From: an uncultured Flavobacteriales bacterium
GTDB lineage: Bacteria > Bacteroidota > Bacteroidia > Flavobacteriales_G > Salibacteraceae
Direction of reading: 5' to 3'
NCBI GenBank assembly: GCA_943788775.1
Contig: CALSRO010000002.1
Location: forward strand, 248,001 to 312,000
Length of the DNA stretch: 64,000 bases
Position numbers and translations under genes: made by a program. The number at the start of each line of letters is the position of its first letter. Within the stretch, counting starts at the first letter, position 1. This document shows positions 1-9,273 of the stretch, piece by piece. Under the pieces are notes generated by a model, which was given only the letters and a program-made list of their open reading frames with translations, was not told the DNA's origin and ran no database searches.

Positions 1-1005
1 ACAAACCACAATCGTATTCGAATCTAATTGAGCTCCTGAGCCCACAAAGTTTTGTATACCATTTTCGTCTTGAGGAGGAGTATTATCACAACTATCCAGC
101 ACAATGAACTGAATATCTCTGTGTACCTCTCCTCTGTATTCACCAGTCTCTGGATCGTATTCCTTCACCGTAACGGCTATCGCATAGTTCGCAAAATTGA
201 ATCCCGCAGGAATCGTAGCGGTAAAGTTCAACTGACCTGTAGCATTGTTGATGGTTGTTACTCCAGGCATTGGCTGAGGACCTGTATAGGATCCAGAGTA
301 GCTAATAGGGTTGAAATTTCCTGACACATAATTGTTCCAAGCCGTATCTAGCTCCCACCAAAGGCTATCTCCGTTTGGATCGTAAGCACTCCAGTTATAA
401 GTCACCTCTTGTCCATCGCAAAAGAATGGAATAGGCTTATTTGAATTGAATTGTACGGAACTGTTTGTGATAGATTCTTCAAAGTTCATTCGGGTATAAG
501 CAACAATACTTGGCTGACTCACGTAGTTAACACCTGTATTACGAGCACCTGAAGCATATACAAAGATCCATTGATCACAATTATTGTAAGCAGCTCCTAA
601 GAGGGCACTATCCATAACGATGGTATCGGTATAAACTCCCCACTGTATTCCTAACAAACCGCAGTTACCGACCACACATGAGTTTTGGGTAGAATTTAGC
701 GAATCACATATTGGAGTGGCCTCTTTGATCGTATCTGCATAAGCCGTTCTGCTAATTTGTTGTCCTGTCTCTTCACATCGAATATAGTAACTGGCTGCCG
801 TGCCAATACCTGCAGCGCCTGTACAGTTACCATTGTTAAAAGCTGTTCCTCCACAGTAACGGAAGAAATCACAGTGAGAAACGAAGGTATCTCCGTTGAT
901 GTGTTCCACGGTAATATTCATTCCCTGAATGTGCGTGGCCGTTGCATCCTTCATTCCAAAGAGACCTAAGGTCAATAGAATCGTTAAAAAGGCTAATTTT
1001 TTCAT
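1..1005 (-). CDS. secreted cell-surface protein, N-terminal 335 residues (cut by window edge)
   Basis: The reading frame is open from an ATG at 1005 to the window edge, so only the first 335 codons are present. The product starts with a clear signal peptide (MKKLAFLTILLTLGLFG, probably cleaved after the following KDATA-T stretch). It continues as a Cys-, Asn- and Thr-rich extracellular region with many Cys residues near the N-terminus (HCDFFRYCGG, NGNCTG) and an Ig/cadherin-like part (VTYNWSAYDPNGDSLWWELD, then ATGQLNFTATIPAGF). This composition is typical of long Bacteroidota surface proteins exported by T9SS, and the C-terminal sorting domain would lie outside the window. I do not recognise a specific family. 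The next gene upstream (1263) is divergent. Confidence 0.8.
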   Translation of the reverse strand, partial: MKKLAFLTILLTLGLFGMKDATATHIQGMNITVEHINGDTFVSHCDFFRYCGGTAFNNGNCTGAAGIGTAASYYIRCEETGQQISRTAYADTIKEATPICDSLNSTQNSCVVGNCGLLGIQWGVYTDTIVMDSALLGAAYNNCDQWIFVYASGARNTGVNYVSQPSIVAYTRMNFEESITNSSVQFNSNKPIPFFCDGQEVTYNWSAYDPNGDSLWWELDTAWNNYVSGNFNPISYSGSYTGPQPMPGVTTINNATGQLNFTATIPAGFNFANYAIAVTVKEYDPETGEYRGEVHRDIQFIVLDSCDNTPPQDENGIQNFVGSGAQLDSNTIVVC

Positions 1006-1130
1006 ATCTGGTTTTTGGTTAACAAGGGCAAAGACTACAGTACTTTGCGAAAGGTTGTCCGAGGTGTTAAAAAACTTTAGCTGACGAAATTAATGAAACA
1101 TCCCTTTACTATAGAATCCGATGAAACCAA

Positions 1131-1160
1131 AAAAACCCGATGCATATACATCGGGTTTTT
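1131..1160. terminator. strong inverted repeat, terminator-like, between divergent genes
   Basis: Twelve-base arms (AAAAACCCGATG and its complement) flank a 6-base loop. The stem is GC-rich at its core and ends in five T on either strand, so it would work as a bidirectional intrinsic terminator. Its place is odd: genes on both sides start away from it (1005 minus, 1263 plus), so it closes no visible coding transcript. It could end an unseen short RNA or act as an attenuator in the leader of the minus-strand gene. Confidence 0.7.
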
Positions 1161-1250
1161 GATTTAGATTTTTGGTTTGATCAAATAGATTCAGATTGAA
1201 TGTTTCAGGCTATCTGAACTATATAATTTTTTACTCATGATTATTAAGCT

Positions 1251-1258
1251 CACCTTTG
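1251..1258 (+). promoter_or_regulatory. -7 box (CACCTTTG, one mismatch to TAnnTTTG)
   Basis: This Bacteroidota-type -7 element ends 4 nt before the GTG start at 1263. It has the same spacing as the perfect boxes before trhO and the YihY-like gene, so the mRNA is probably leaderless. Confidence 0.4.
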
Positions 1259-1262
1259 TTGC

Positions 1263-2312
1263 GTGAAGAATATTCTCATAGTTGGCGCAGGTTTGGCAGG
1301 TATATCGTTATGCGAAAGATTGCTTGAAAAAAAAGTTTCCGTAACTGTGATTGACCATCAAAACAACCCTTCGAGCACCAAGGTTGCGACTGGAATGTAC
1401 AATCCAATCGTGTTTAAGCGCTTGAATAAAACTTGGATGATCGATGAGGTCCTTGAGTCCATGCATTTGTTTTATCAGCACATAGAAGAAAAGCTATCGC
1501 GATCTTTGAAGAATGAAGTCCGACTTTTTAAACACATTTCCAGCAATGACTATCGCAACTTTTGGAACAAACGGGCAGAGCAACCAGACTTTAAAGAATA
1601 TTTAATTCCAGTAAATGGTGATTTTGGCGAAGTAAAAAAAGCGGGATGGGTAGATTGCGCGGCATTCGTGAATCATTATCACCAATACCTTTTAGATCAA
1701 GGAATCATCCAAGATGAAAAATTTCAGCTTGAGGATATGCATATCGAGAAAAAGGGAATAACCTACAAAGGGCTTCATTATGACTCTATCGTGTTTTGCG
1801 AAGGACCTTTCGCTGTTCATAATCCACTCTTTGATTGGCTGCCATTCAAAGTTGCCAAAGGCGATTGGGTAGTGATCGAAACCGAGAAAGACATAGAGCT
1901 TGAAGGAGTGGTTAACAATGTAGTCAACATTGTACCCCTTGGCGAAAATCGATACAAGCTTTCGTCCACTTTTGAATGGGAAACGGACAGTTGGTTGCCT
2001 AATAAAAATGTGATCGCAGAGCTTACTGATGCTTTTGAAGAGATTTATCATATCGATTACCAAATTGTAGATCATCAATCTGGACTTCGGCCATCTGCCT
2101 CGGACAGGAGACCCTATTTGGGCGAACACCCTCGGAAGAAAAACGTATTTATATTCAACGGATTAGGCTCTAAAGGAATCATCCTCGCTCCATTTTTCTC
2201 CCATCATCTTGCCGAGCATATCATTGATAAAAAACCAATACTACCGGAAGTAGATATCAAAAGGCATTTAAAACGATTTCAAAATGCTGCGAGACTGAGC
2301 GAAATCAGCTAG
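1263..2312 (+). CDS. FAD-dependent oxidoreductase (DAO/glycine-oxidase-like)
   Basis: The 349-residue protein opens with a Rossmann dinucleotide-binding motif (ILIVGAGLAGISLCERL, residues 4-20). Near its end it has the DAO-family FAD-contact pattern (GLRPSASDRRPYLGEHP, then FNGLGSKGIILAPFFSHHLA). The family oxidises amine or amino-acid substrates with FAD, and the substrate here cannot be read from sequence. The start is GTG, chosen because it directly precedes the Rossmann motif and sits 4 nt after a -7 box. The gene is followed after 31 bp by trhO on the same strand, but trhO has its own promoter. It resembles the oxidoreductases related to ThiO and the MnmC C-terminal domain, so a role in tRNA or cofactor metabolism is possible but unproven. 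Confidence 0.8.
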   Translation: MKNILIVGAGLAGISLCERLLEKKVSVTVIDHQNNPSSTKVATGMYNPIVFKRLNKTWMIDEVLESMHLFYQHIEEKLSRSLKNEVRLFKHISSNDYRNFWNKRAEQPDFKEYLIPVNGDFGEVKKAGWVDCAAFVNHYHQYLLDQGIIQDEKFQLEDMHIEKKGITYKGLHYDSIVFCEGPFAVHNPLFDWLPFKVAKGDWVVIETEKDIELEGVVNNVVNIVPLGENRYKLSSTFEWETDSWLPNKNVIAELTDAFEEIYHIDYQIVDHQSGLRPSASDRRPYLGEHPRKKNVFIFNGLGSKGIILAPFFSHHLAEHIIDKKPILPEVDIKRHLKRFQNAARLSEIS

Positions 2313-2331
2313 TTTAAATCAATACACAAGC

Positions 2332-2339
2332 TACTTTTG
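2332..2339 (+). promoter_or_regulatory. -7 box TACTTTTG for trhO
   Basis: A perfect TAnnTTTG match ends 4 nt before the trhO ATG (2344). With the usual distance from this box to the transcription start, the 5' untranslated leader would be 0-2 nt. Confidence 0.6.
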
Positions 2340-2343
2340 CAAA

Positions 2344-3375
2344 ATGGCTCTGTATAATCGAATTGACAAAAAGCTTTTAAAAGAACGTTTGGCCGAGGAC
2401 ACTACCCCTCGAACCACGGTTTCCTTCTATAAATATGTCGAGATTCTAAATCCTGAAGAGTATCGAGATCATTTGTATGCCGAATGGGAATCCATTGGAT
2501 GCCTTGGTCGCATTTACATTGCTAATGAAGGAATCAACGCACAAATGAGCGTTCCAAGCAATCACTGGGAAGCCTTTGTAGCGCATATTAAAAACGACCC
2601 CCACATTGGTGACGTGCCGTTTAAGATTGCAGTTGAGGATGATGGCAAGTCATTCTTCAAACTAAAAATCAAGGTTCGGAAGAAAATTGTTGCAGATGGA
2701 TTGGACGACTCAAGTTTTAATCCCTGGAACACAGGAAACCACCTCATCGCTATAGAGTTTAATGAAGCGCTTGAAAACGGGGCTATAGTGGTTGATATGC
2801 GCAACCATTATGAAAGTGAAGTGGGGCATTTTAAGGGAGCCATCTTACCAGATGCAGACACTTTCCGCGATGAATTAAAAATGGTGGAGACCATGCTGGA
2901 GGGCAAGCAAAGCGAGAAGATATTGATGTATTGCACAGGTGGTATTCGCTGTGAAAAAGCGAGCGCCTATTTCAAGCATCTCGGGTTTAAAGATGTAAAT
3001 CAACTTCAGGGTGGCATTATTGAATATGCTCACCAAGTGGAACAACAAGGTCTCGAAAGCAAGTATATCGGAAAGAACTTTGTCTTTGACGAACGATTAG
3101 GCGAACGAATCACGGATGATGTAATTGCCGAATGTCACCAATGCGGTAAACCATGCGACAACCACACCAATTGCTTGAACGAAGATTGTCACTTGCTCTT
3201 CATCCAGTGTGACGATTGCAAAAAACGCTACGAAGGCTGCTGTTCTGACGACTGTATTGAAATCATTCACCTCCCCATAGAAGAGCAAAAAGAACGCAGA
3301 AAGGGCAAGGATCGAGCTAAGATTCGTAACGTTTTCAAAAAAGGTAGGGTCGAGGATAAAATCCTTAAAAAATAA
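2344..3375 (+). CDS. trhO: tRNA uridine(34) hydroxylase TrhO (rhodanese-family)
   Basis: This family (formerly YceA) hydroxylates uridine 34 of certain tRNAs to 5-hydroxyuridine in the cytoplasm. The 343-residue product has the N-terminal acylphosphatase-like fold typical of the family (CLGRIYIANEGINAQMSVP, about residues 57-76). A central rhodanese domain follows, with the active-site loop CTGGIRCEKAS (about residues 197-207). The C-terminal Cys cluster (CHQCGKPCDNHTNC and later CDDCKKRYEGCC) probably binds metal, and a Lys/Arg-rich tail ends the protein. Length and motif order match full-length family members. The ATG start is 4 nt after a -7 box. The next gene, purH, is about 100 bp downstream. 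Confidence 0.93.
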   Translation: MALYNRIDKKLLKERLAEDTTPRTTVSFYKYVEILNPEEYRDHLYAEWESIGCLGRIYIANEGINAQMSVPSNHWEAFVAHIKNDPHIGDVPFKIAVEDDGKSFFKLKIKVRKKIVADGLDDSSFNPWNTGNHLIAIEFNEALENGAIVVDMRNHYESEVGHFKGAILPDADTFRDELKMVETMLEGKQSEKILMYCTGGIRCEKASAYFKHLGFKDVNQLQGGIIEYAHQVEQQGLESKYIGKNFVFDERLGERITDDVIAECHQCGKPCDNHTNCLNEDCHLLFIQCDDCKKRYEGCCSDDCIEIIHLPIEEQKERRKGKDRAKIRNVFKKGRVEDKILKK

Positions 3376-3498
3376 AAATCATCACCTAGATCCGACTGGT
3401 GAAAACATGTGCAAAACCTATCTCCACTTTTAGCCAGAAAGGCTTGTGGATTCAATAATATTGCACTTTAACTGGCAATGAGAAAACTCCCCCATTTT

Positions 3499-4998
3499 AT
3501 GAAAGAAATTAGATCGGCATTGGTCTCTGTATTTAGCAAAGACGGCCTAGATCAAATCGCAGATTTACTCCATGAGCGAGGAATTAAGGTGTATTCAACT
3601 GGCGGAACCGCAGCTTTTTTTCAAAACAGAAAAATACCTGTTACTGAAGTTGAGAGCATTACTAACTATCCATCCATTCTTGGTGGAAGAGTAAAAACAC
3701 TTCACCCTAAGGTATTTGGCGGCATATTAGCTAGATCCTCAGAGGCTTACGACCAAAGCGAACTAGAGCAGTTCAACATTCCGACTATTGACTTAGTGAT
3801 CGTTGATTTATACCCTTTTGAGGAAACTGTTAAATCAGGCGCGTCTGAAGAAGACATCATTGAGAAGATTGATATCGGTGGAATCTCATTGATTCGTGCT
3901 GCGGCCAAGAATTTTAACGATGTGGTTATTGTGTCAGGAAAAAGCCAATACAGCGATCTCGTTCAGATTTTGAAAAACGGTGCAAAAACGAATATCGAAA
4001 CGAGAAAAAATTTATCTGCCAGGGCTTTCACTGAAACGAAACAATACGACACTGCTATTTCAAACTACTTTTTAGGAATTGATGGCAGCGGTGAAGAAAA
4101 ATCACTGCGATATGGCGAGAACCCACATCAACAAGGTGCATTTAAAGGCGATTTGAGTGCGTTTGTAGAACAGCTTCATGGCAAGGAACTCTCTTACAAC
4201 AATCTTTTAGACATCGACTCGGCCATTCGACTCATTAGAGATTTCAAGGACGAAGACCCAACTTTCGCAGTAATAAAACACAATAACGCGTGTGGTTTCG
4301 CTACTCGAGGTGATGCAAAAACAGCTTACTTAGACGCCTTGGCAGGTGATCCGGTTTCAGCCTTTGGTGGGATCATAGCAACCAATACAAATATTGATCT
4401 TGCAGCCGCTGAAGAGATCAACAAACTTTTCTGTGAAGTGGTGATTGCACCCAGTTATTCGGATGATGCGCTGGCCCTTTTAAAGAGTAAAAAGAATCGG
4501 ATGATTCTTATTGACAAACAGGCTAGCTTTCCTCAAAAATCAGTTCGTTCAGTGTTAAACGGTGTTTTAGAGCAAGATATCGACTCCAAAATAGTTAATG
4601 CCAGTGAGCTCCAAAACGTAACAAAAAAACAAGCCACTGCCGAGGAGGTGGAAGACCTATTGTTCGCCAACAAACTGGTGAAACACACTAAGTCAAACAC
4701 TATTGTTTTAGCTAAAAACAGACAATTGGTAGCAAGTGGAGTTGGACAAACATCTAGAGTTGATGCGCTCAGACAGGCGATTGACAAAGCAAAAAACTTT
4801 GGCTTCGAAGTAGATGGATGTGTTATGGCAAGCGATGCGTTTTTCCCATTCCCTGATTGCGTAGAGATTGCCAACAAAGTCGGTGTCAAAGCGGTTATTC
4901 AACCAGGAGGTTCTGTTCGAGATCAGGAATCAATAGACTATTGTAACGAACACAACATGGCAATGGTTATTACGGGAACACGACACTTCCGCCATTAA
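3499..4998 (+). CDS. purH: bifunctional AICAR formyltransferase / IMP cyclohydrolase
   Basis: PurH catalyses the last two steps of de novo IMP synthesis. The N-terminal MGS-like IMP cyclohydrolase domain is seen in the opening residues (ALVSVFSKDGL) and GGRVKTLHPKVFGGILARS. The AICAR transformylase domain shows SLRYGENPHQQGAF, the catalytic-region KHNNACGFAT, DPVSAFGGIIATN and the C-terminal GGSVRDQESIDYCNEH. The total is about 499 residues, slightly shorter than the E. coli enzyme. I chose the ATG at 3499 because homologues begin with MK-x-I-x-SALVSV. An in-frame ATG at 3478 would add seven residues. A weak -7-like box (TAATATTG, 3456-3463) lies upstream. Confidence 0.96.
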   Translation: MKEIRSALVSVFSKDGLDQIADLLHERGIKVYSTGGTAAFFQNRKIPVTEVESITNYPSILGGRVKTLHPKVFGGILARSSEAYDQSELEQFNIPTIDLVIVDLYPFEETVKSGASEEDIIEKIDIGGISLIRAAAKNFNDVVIVSGKSQYSDLVQILKNGAKTNIETRKNLSARAFTETKQYDTAISNYFLGIDGSGEEKSLRYGENPHQQGAFKGDLSAFVEQLHGKELSYNNLLDIDSAIRLIRDFKDEDPTFAVIKHNNACGFATRGDAKTAYLDALAGDPVSAFGGIIATNTNIDLAAAEEINKLFCEVVIAPSYSDDALALLKSKKNRMILIDKQASFPQKSVRSVLNGVLEQDIDSKIVNASELQNVTKKQATAEEVEDLLFANKLVKHTKSNTIVLAKNRQLVASGVGQTSRVDALRQAIDKAKNFGFEVDGCVMASDAFFPFPDCVEIANKVGVKAVIQPGGSVRDQESIDYCNEHNMAMVITGTRHFRH

Positions 4999-5064
4999 TC
5001 ACCCTGCTATTAGGATTGAATTAAGTTTAACTTCGCAAAACTCACAAGCACAGTAACATAGAAG

Positions 5065-6087
5065 ATGGGCATACTTAATTTTTTCACGGAAGAAATCGCG
5101 ATTGACCTCGGAACGGCCAACACGATCATCATTCATAATGACAAAGTCGTTGTGGATGAACCTTCTATTGTTGCCGAAGACCGATCGACAAAGAAGATCA
5201 TTGCTGTGGGAAGTATTGCTATGCAAATGCATGGAAAGACCCACGAGAACATCAGAACAATTCGTCCTTTGAAGGATGGCGTAATTGCAGATTTCCATGC
5301 CGCTGAGCAAATGATTAGAGGCATGATCAAAATGATCAATTATGGGAATCGACTTTTCTCTCCGAGTTTAAAGATGGTGATCTGTATTCCATCAGGAATT
5401 ACCGAAGTTGAAAAACGGGCCGTAAAAGATTCCGCGGAGCATGCTGGAGCCAAAGAGGTTTACCTGATTCATGAACCCATGGCTGCGGCCATAGGTATCG
5501 GAATTGATGTGGAAGAACCAATGGGCAACATGATCATAGATATAGGCGGTGGAACCAGCGAAATTGCTGTAATCGCACTTGGAGGGATTGTTTGTGACAA
5601 ATCAATCAGGGTGGCGGGTGATGAATTCACTAGTGACATTGAGGATTACATGAGAAGACAACACAACATTTTAATCGGTGAACGCAGCGCTGAAAGAATT
5701 AAGATTGAAGTGGGTGCAGCAATTACTGAATTGGAAAACCCACCAGAAGAAATGGCGGTACACGGACGTGATTTGATGACCGGAATTCCAAAGGAGATTA
5801 AAGTTTCATATGTTGAGATTGCCCATGCTTTGGATAAATCCATATCCAAAATTGAAGAGGCGATTCTATCGGCATTAGAAATGACCCCGCCTGAACTTTC
5901 GGCTGATATTTACAAAACTGGAATTTATCTCGCTGGTGGAGGCTCTATGCTGCGCGGATTGGATAAGCGAATTAGCTTAAAAACTAAACTACCGGTTCAC
6001 GTAGCCGAAGACCCACTGCGCGCTGTTGCCAGGGGAACAGGTATTGCGTTGAAAAATGCTCACCGATTCCCATTCTTGATGAAATAG
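5065..6087 (+). CDS. mreB: rod shape-determining protein MreB
   Basis: This actin-like ATPase forms membrane-bound filaments that direct lateral cell-wall synthesis. At 340 residues it is full length. Phosphate-1 motif: IAIDLGTANTIIIH (residues 11-24). Phosphate-2: MIIDIGGGTSEIAVIALGG (about residues 156-174). The adenosine motif region is GIYLAGGGSMLRGLD near residue 293. It is the first gene of a five-gene elongasome operon. MreC, MreD, PBP2 and RodA follow with short gaps or overlaps, so the proteins are likely made together. A weak promoter-like TAACTTCG lies 30 nt before the ATG. Confidence 0.97.
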   Translation: MGILNFFTEEIAIDLGTANTIIIHNDKVVVDEPSIVAEDRSTKKIIAVGSIAMQMHGKTHENIRTIRPLKDGVIADFHAAEQMIRGMIKMINYGNRLFSPSLKMVICIPSGITEVEKRAVKDSAEHAGAKEVYLIHEPMAAAIGIGIDVEEPMGNMIIDIGGGTSEIAVIALGGIVCDKSIRVAGDEFTSDIEDYMRRQHNILIGERSAERIKIEVGAAITELENPPEEMAVHGRDLMTGIPKEIKVSYVEIAHALDKSISKIEEAILSALEMTPPELSADIYKTGIYLAGGGSMLRGLDKRISLKTKLPVHVAEDPLRAVARGTGIALKNAHRFPFLMK

Positions 6088-6098
6088 GACTACTGACC

Positions 6099-6106
6099 TA
6101 TTTTTG
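6099..6106 (+). promoter_or_regulatory. possible internal -7 box TATTTTTG before mreC
   Basis: A perfect TAnnTTTG match lies in the 45-bp mreB-mreC gap, 26 nt before the mreC ATG. It could give extra transcription of mreC-rodA, but chance occurrence in AT-rich DNA is possible. Confidence 0.35.
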
Positions 6107-6132
6107 GTTGGTTCATTGCTCTAAACCGCTTT

Positions 6133-6945
6133 ATGCAGAAGCTATTTCTCTTTTTCTGGAAAAACCACTTTACAGTACTTTTTATAGTCCTAGAAGTTAT
6201 CGCGTTCTCACTTCTCGTATCTAATAATAGTTTCCAGCAGTCTAGAATTCATGAATCAAGTGTAACAATCGCAGGAACGGTCTATCAATTTCAGCATTCA
6301 TACACTCAATACTTAGGCCTAACCGAGGAAAATGAAAAGCTGCGCCAATCAAATTCAGAGCTAATCCAAGCCCAACTAAACACCAAGAATCAGCGGCAAA
6401 ATGTACATGGTAACTTTCAAGTAATTCCGACACTAGCACTGAGTAGCACTTACCAGCAAGAAAACAATTACATCATTATTGACGCTGGAAAATCAGATGG
6501 AATCAAACCTGCGTCTGCGGTGATAAGCACTGATGGAGCAGTAGGGATTATTCATTCAGTTAGTGAAAATTATTCATCTATCATACCCATTATCCACGGA
6601 AGTTCAGACATAAGCGCTCGATTGAAAAACAGCTCGTATTTCGGACAGTGTAAATGGGGTGGCATAGATCCAAAAACTGCAGAATTAGAAAACATACCCA
6701 ACCACGTAGAAATAGCTGAAGGTGACACTATAGTAACGAGGGGATCAGGAGGAGTTTTTCCACCAAACATCATAATTGGATATGCTCAAGAATCGAAAAA
6801 GAATGAAAGCAGTGGTTTCCAAACCGTCACTGTTAGACTTGCTACTGATTTTAGAAAGATTCACTCACTTTTTGTAATTATAAATTCGCTGAAGCCAGAA
6901 TTGGATTCACTAATTAATCAAACGGAAGAATGGACAGGCGAATAA
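6133..6945 (+). CDS. mreC: rod shape-determining protein MreC
   Basis: MreC is the periplasmic scaffold that links MreB filaments to PBP2/RodA. The 270-residue product has a short cytoplasmic start and one membrane segment (about residues 13-30). A coiled-coil-like stretch follows (about 60-90, YLGLTEENEKLRQSNSELIQ). The beta-rich MreC core contains NYIIIDAGKSDGIKPASAVI, GAVGIIHSVSENYSSIIPII and GDTIVTRGSGGVFPPNIIIG. Its end overlaps the start of mreD by 16 bp, which suggests translational coupling. Confidence 0.93.
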   Translation: MQKLFLFFWKNHFTVLFIVLEVIAFSLLVSNNSFQQSRIHESSVTIAGTVYQFQHSYTQYLGLTEENEKLRQSNSELIQAQLNTKNQRQNVHGNFQVIPTLALSSTYQQENNYIIIDAGKSDGIKPASAVISTDGAVGIIHSVSENYSSIIPIIHGSSDISARLKNSSYFGQCKWGGIDPKTAELENIPNHVEIAEGDTIVTRGSGGVFPPNIIIGYAQESKKNESSGFQTVTVRLATDFRKIHSLFVIINSLKPELDSLINQTEEWTGE

Positions 6946-7454
6946 TCACATTAACCATACAGTTTATTGGGTTAGTGCTGATTCAAGTGTTGATTCTAAA
7001 TAACATCCTTTTTTCAAATCTTCTCAACCCCTTCTTTTACATCTATTTTATCTTGGTTCTCCCAGTGGATTTCCGTCCATCAGTTGGGCTTATAGTAGGA
7101 TTCCTACTCGGTCTATCGATTGACGTTTTTAGCCAAACTTTAGGCATGCACACCATCGCCACCACGTTCGCAGCCTTTTGCCGACCATATGTATTAAGCT
7201 ACATGGCTCCAAGAGATGGATATGAATTCTCTCGACTTCCAAGTGTAAAAGAAATGGGCTGGTTGTGGTTTGGAACCTATTCGGCCATACTTACATTTTT
7301 GCACCACCTGATTCTGTTCTTTGTTGAAATGTTCAGAATGTCTGGGATATTTAACACGGTTTTAAAGTCTTTAGGAAGCACAGCGCTTACAGTCATTTTA
7401 GTGTTGATTATACAGCTCATATTCGCGAGAAGAACAAGCACTTCTTATGAATAA
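6930..7454 (+). CDS. mreD: rod shape-determining protein MreD
   Basis: This small hydrophobic inner-membrane protein of the elongasome has 174 residues and about five predicted membrane segments, e.g. TIQFIGLVLIQVLILNNILF, PFFYIYFILVLPV, VGLIVGFLLGLSIDVFSQTL and ALTVILVLIIQLIF. The loop GLSIDVFSQTLGMHTIA matches the conserved MreD region. Identification rests on these features and on its place between mreC (16-bp overlap) and the PBP2 gene (8-bp overlap), because MreD sequences are weakly conserved. Confidence 0.88.
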   Translation: MDRRIITLTIQFIGLVLIQVLILNNILFSNLLNPFFYIYFILVLPVDFRPSVGLIVGFLLGLSIDVFSQTLGMHTIATTFAAFCRPYVLSYMAPRDGYEFSRLPSVKEMGWLWFGTYSAILTFLHHLILFFVEMFRMSGIFNTVLKSLGSTALTVILVLIIQLIFARRTSTSYE

Positions 7455-9273
7455 CCTTGAACAACGCAAATTCGTCATCATTGCGGCCTTTGTCATCATC
7501 GGCATCATCTTCTTAATTCAATTATTTAGTATTCAGGTTATCGATGACTCATATGTCTCTTCAGCAGATAACCAAGCACTTCGATTTGTTACAAAGTATC
7601 CTTCAAGAGGAATCATTTATGACCGAAATGGTGAAATACTTGTGCTCAATCAGGCAGCTTACGATTTAATGGTGGTTCCGGGTCAGGTCGAAAATATCGA
7701 TACAACTCTTTTGTGCGAAATACTTGATATTACGTTAGATGAATTTGAATCTAACATTGATCGGGCCTCATCCTATTCGAAATATCGGGCCAGTATTTTT
7801 AAGAAGCAAATGACGGCAAGTGAATATGCCCAATTGGCAGAACGCTTGTATCAATTTCCTGGGTTTTATGGTCAAAAACGTAGTCTAAGAATTTATCCTG
7901 ATAGTGTTGCCGCACACGTACTCGGATACATTGGGGAGGTGAATCAGAGGCAACTTGACCTCGATTCTTTTTATCGTTCTGGAGACTTTATTGGAATCAG
8001 TGGCATTGAGAAGCAATACGAAACCATGCTGCGCGGAGAAAGAGGTCGAGAAGTTTTAATGGTCGATGTTCACAATACTGTTCAAGGGAAATATGAAAAT
8101 GGCGAGTTAGATGTTGACGCCAAATCCGGATATAATTTGGAGTCAACGATAGACCTTCGCATTCAAAAGTTTGGTGAACAGTTGATGCGAAATAAGAAGG
8201 GCAGTATTGTTGCCATCGAGCCAAAAACTGGAGAAGTACTTTGTTTAATCTCGAGTCCAACCTATGATCCTAACCTATTGGTCGGTGTAAAAAGAGCTAA
8301 GAACTATGCACTACTGTCTCAAAATGACAGTCTTGACCCTTTGTTTAATCGAGCCTTGATGGCAAAATATCCTCCTGGATCTATATTCAAATTGATTCAG
8401 TCGCTGATAGCCTTAGATGAAGGTGTTATTTCAGAAAACACAGGATTTACTTGCAACAAGTCCCTTGTAGGATGCCACAACCACCCAAGTGCAAATTCCA
8501 TTAAGGAGGCTATCCAGATGTCATGCAATCCATATTACCATCAATTATTCAAACGGCTAATAAATCGAGGCCGTTCAAAGAGCTATTTCGAAGACAGCGC
8601 ACTGGGTTTAGAGCATTGGACAGAGCGTGTCACTGCATTTGGTCTAGGTCAAAGGTTGGCTCTTGACCTTCCTAATCTGAAAGCTGGAAATGTTCCGAGT
8701 GTAGAATTGTACGACCGTATTTACGGAAAGCGAAGGTGGGCCTTCAGCACAATTTACAGCTTGAGTATTGGTCAAGGCGAATTAGAGGTGGTTCCATTAC
8801 AGATGGCAAATCTTGCTGCAACCATAGCAAACAAAGGATATTTCATCGATCCTCATTTGATAAGTAATATCCAAAATTTGGATTCAAATCTGCCATGGGA
8901 ACACCATGAAACAGGTATAGATGCCGGCTATTTCGAGCCAGTTATTGAGGCCATGCAATGGGTCGTTGAAAAACCAGGGGGAACCGCACGAAGAGCTCGA
9001 ATTGATGGAATTGAAGTCTGCGGGAAAACCGGTACTGCAGAAAATCCCCATGGAAAAGATCACAGCGTATTCATTGCTTTTGCTCCAAAAGAAAACCCAA
9101 AAATCGCCATTGCAGTATACGTTGAAAATGCCGGGTTTGGAGGAACTTGGGCTGCTCCAATTTCAAGCTTGCTGATTGAAAAATACCTAACTGACTCGAT
9201 TTCAGATACCGCAAAACAGAACCAAATAATACGAGCCGATCTTATTTCACTCGAAGACGTGTATGAGGACTAA
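7447..9273 (+). CDS. mrdA: penicillin-binding protein 2 (elongation transpeptidase)
   Basis: PBP2 crosslinks peptidoglycan during elongation as the partner of RodA. The 608-residue product has one N-terminal membrane anchor (about residues 9-31) and a dimerisation/pedestal domain (FPGFYGQKRSLRIYPD, then AAHVLGYIGEVN). The transpeptidase domain has all three active-site motifs: SIFK with catalytic Ser312, SCN at 359-361, and KTG at 527-529. The SxN motif carries Cys in the middle, within normal variation. The gene overlaps mreD by 8 bp and rodA by 11 bp, so stoichiometric expression of the PBP2-RodA pair is likely. Confidence 0.96.
   Translation: MNNLEQRKFVIIAAFVIIGIIFLIQLFSIQVIDDSYVSSADNQALRFVTKYPSRGIIYDRNGEILVLNQAAYDLMVVPGQVENIDTTLLCEILDITLDEFESNIDRASSYSKYRASIFKKQMTASEYAQLAERLYQFPGFYGQKRSLRIYPDSVAAHVLGYIGEVNQRQLDLDSFYRSGDFIGISGIEKQYETMLRGERGREVLMVDVHNTVQGKYENGELDVDAKSGYNLESTIDLRIQKFGEQLMRNKKGSIVAIEPKTGEVLCLISSPTYDPNLLVGVKRAKNYALLSQNDSLDPLFNRALMAKYPPGSIFKLIQSLIALDEGVISENTGFTCNKSLVGCHNHPSANSIKEAIQMSCNPYYHQLFKRLINRGRSKSYFEDSALGLEHWTERVTAFGLGQRLALDLPNLKAGNVPSVELYDRIYGKRRWAFSTIYSLSIGQGELEVVPLQMANLAATIANKGYFIDPHLISNIQNLDSNLPWEHHETGIDAGYFEPVIEAMQWVVEKPGGTARRARIDGIEVCGKTGTAENPHGKDHSVFIAFAPKENPKIAIAVYVENAGFGGTWAAPISSLLIEKYLTDSISDTAKQNQIIRADLISLEDVYED

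Noticed and set aside
1692-2129. A 145-codon minus-strand frame inside the FAD oxidoreductase gene.
   Set aside because: It lies entirely within a well-supported gene, has no recognisable motif and is explained as a reverse-strand shadow.
3379-3400. A weak hairpin (TCACC ... GGTGA) after trhO.
   Set aside because: The stem is only five bases long and no T-run follows, so it is not supported as a terminator.
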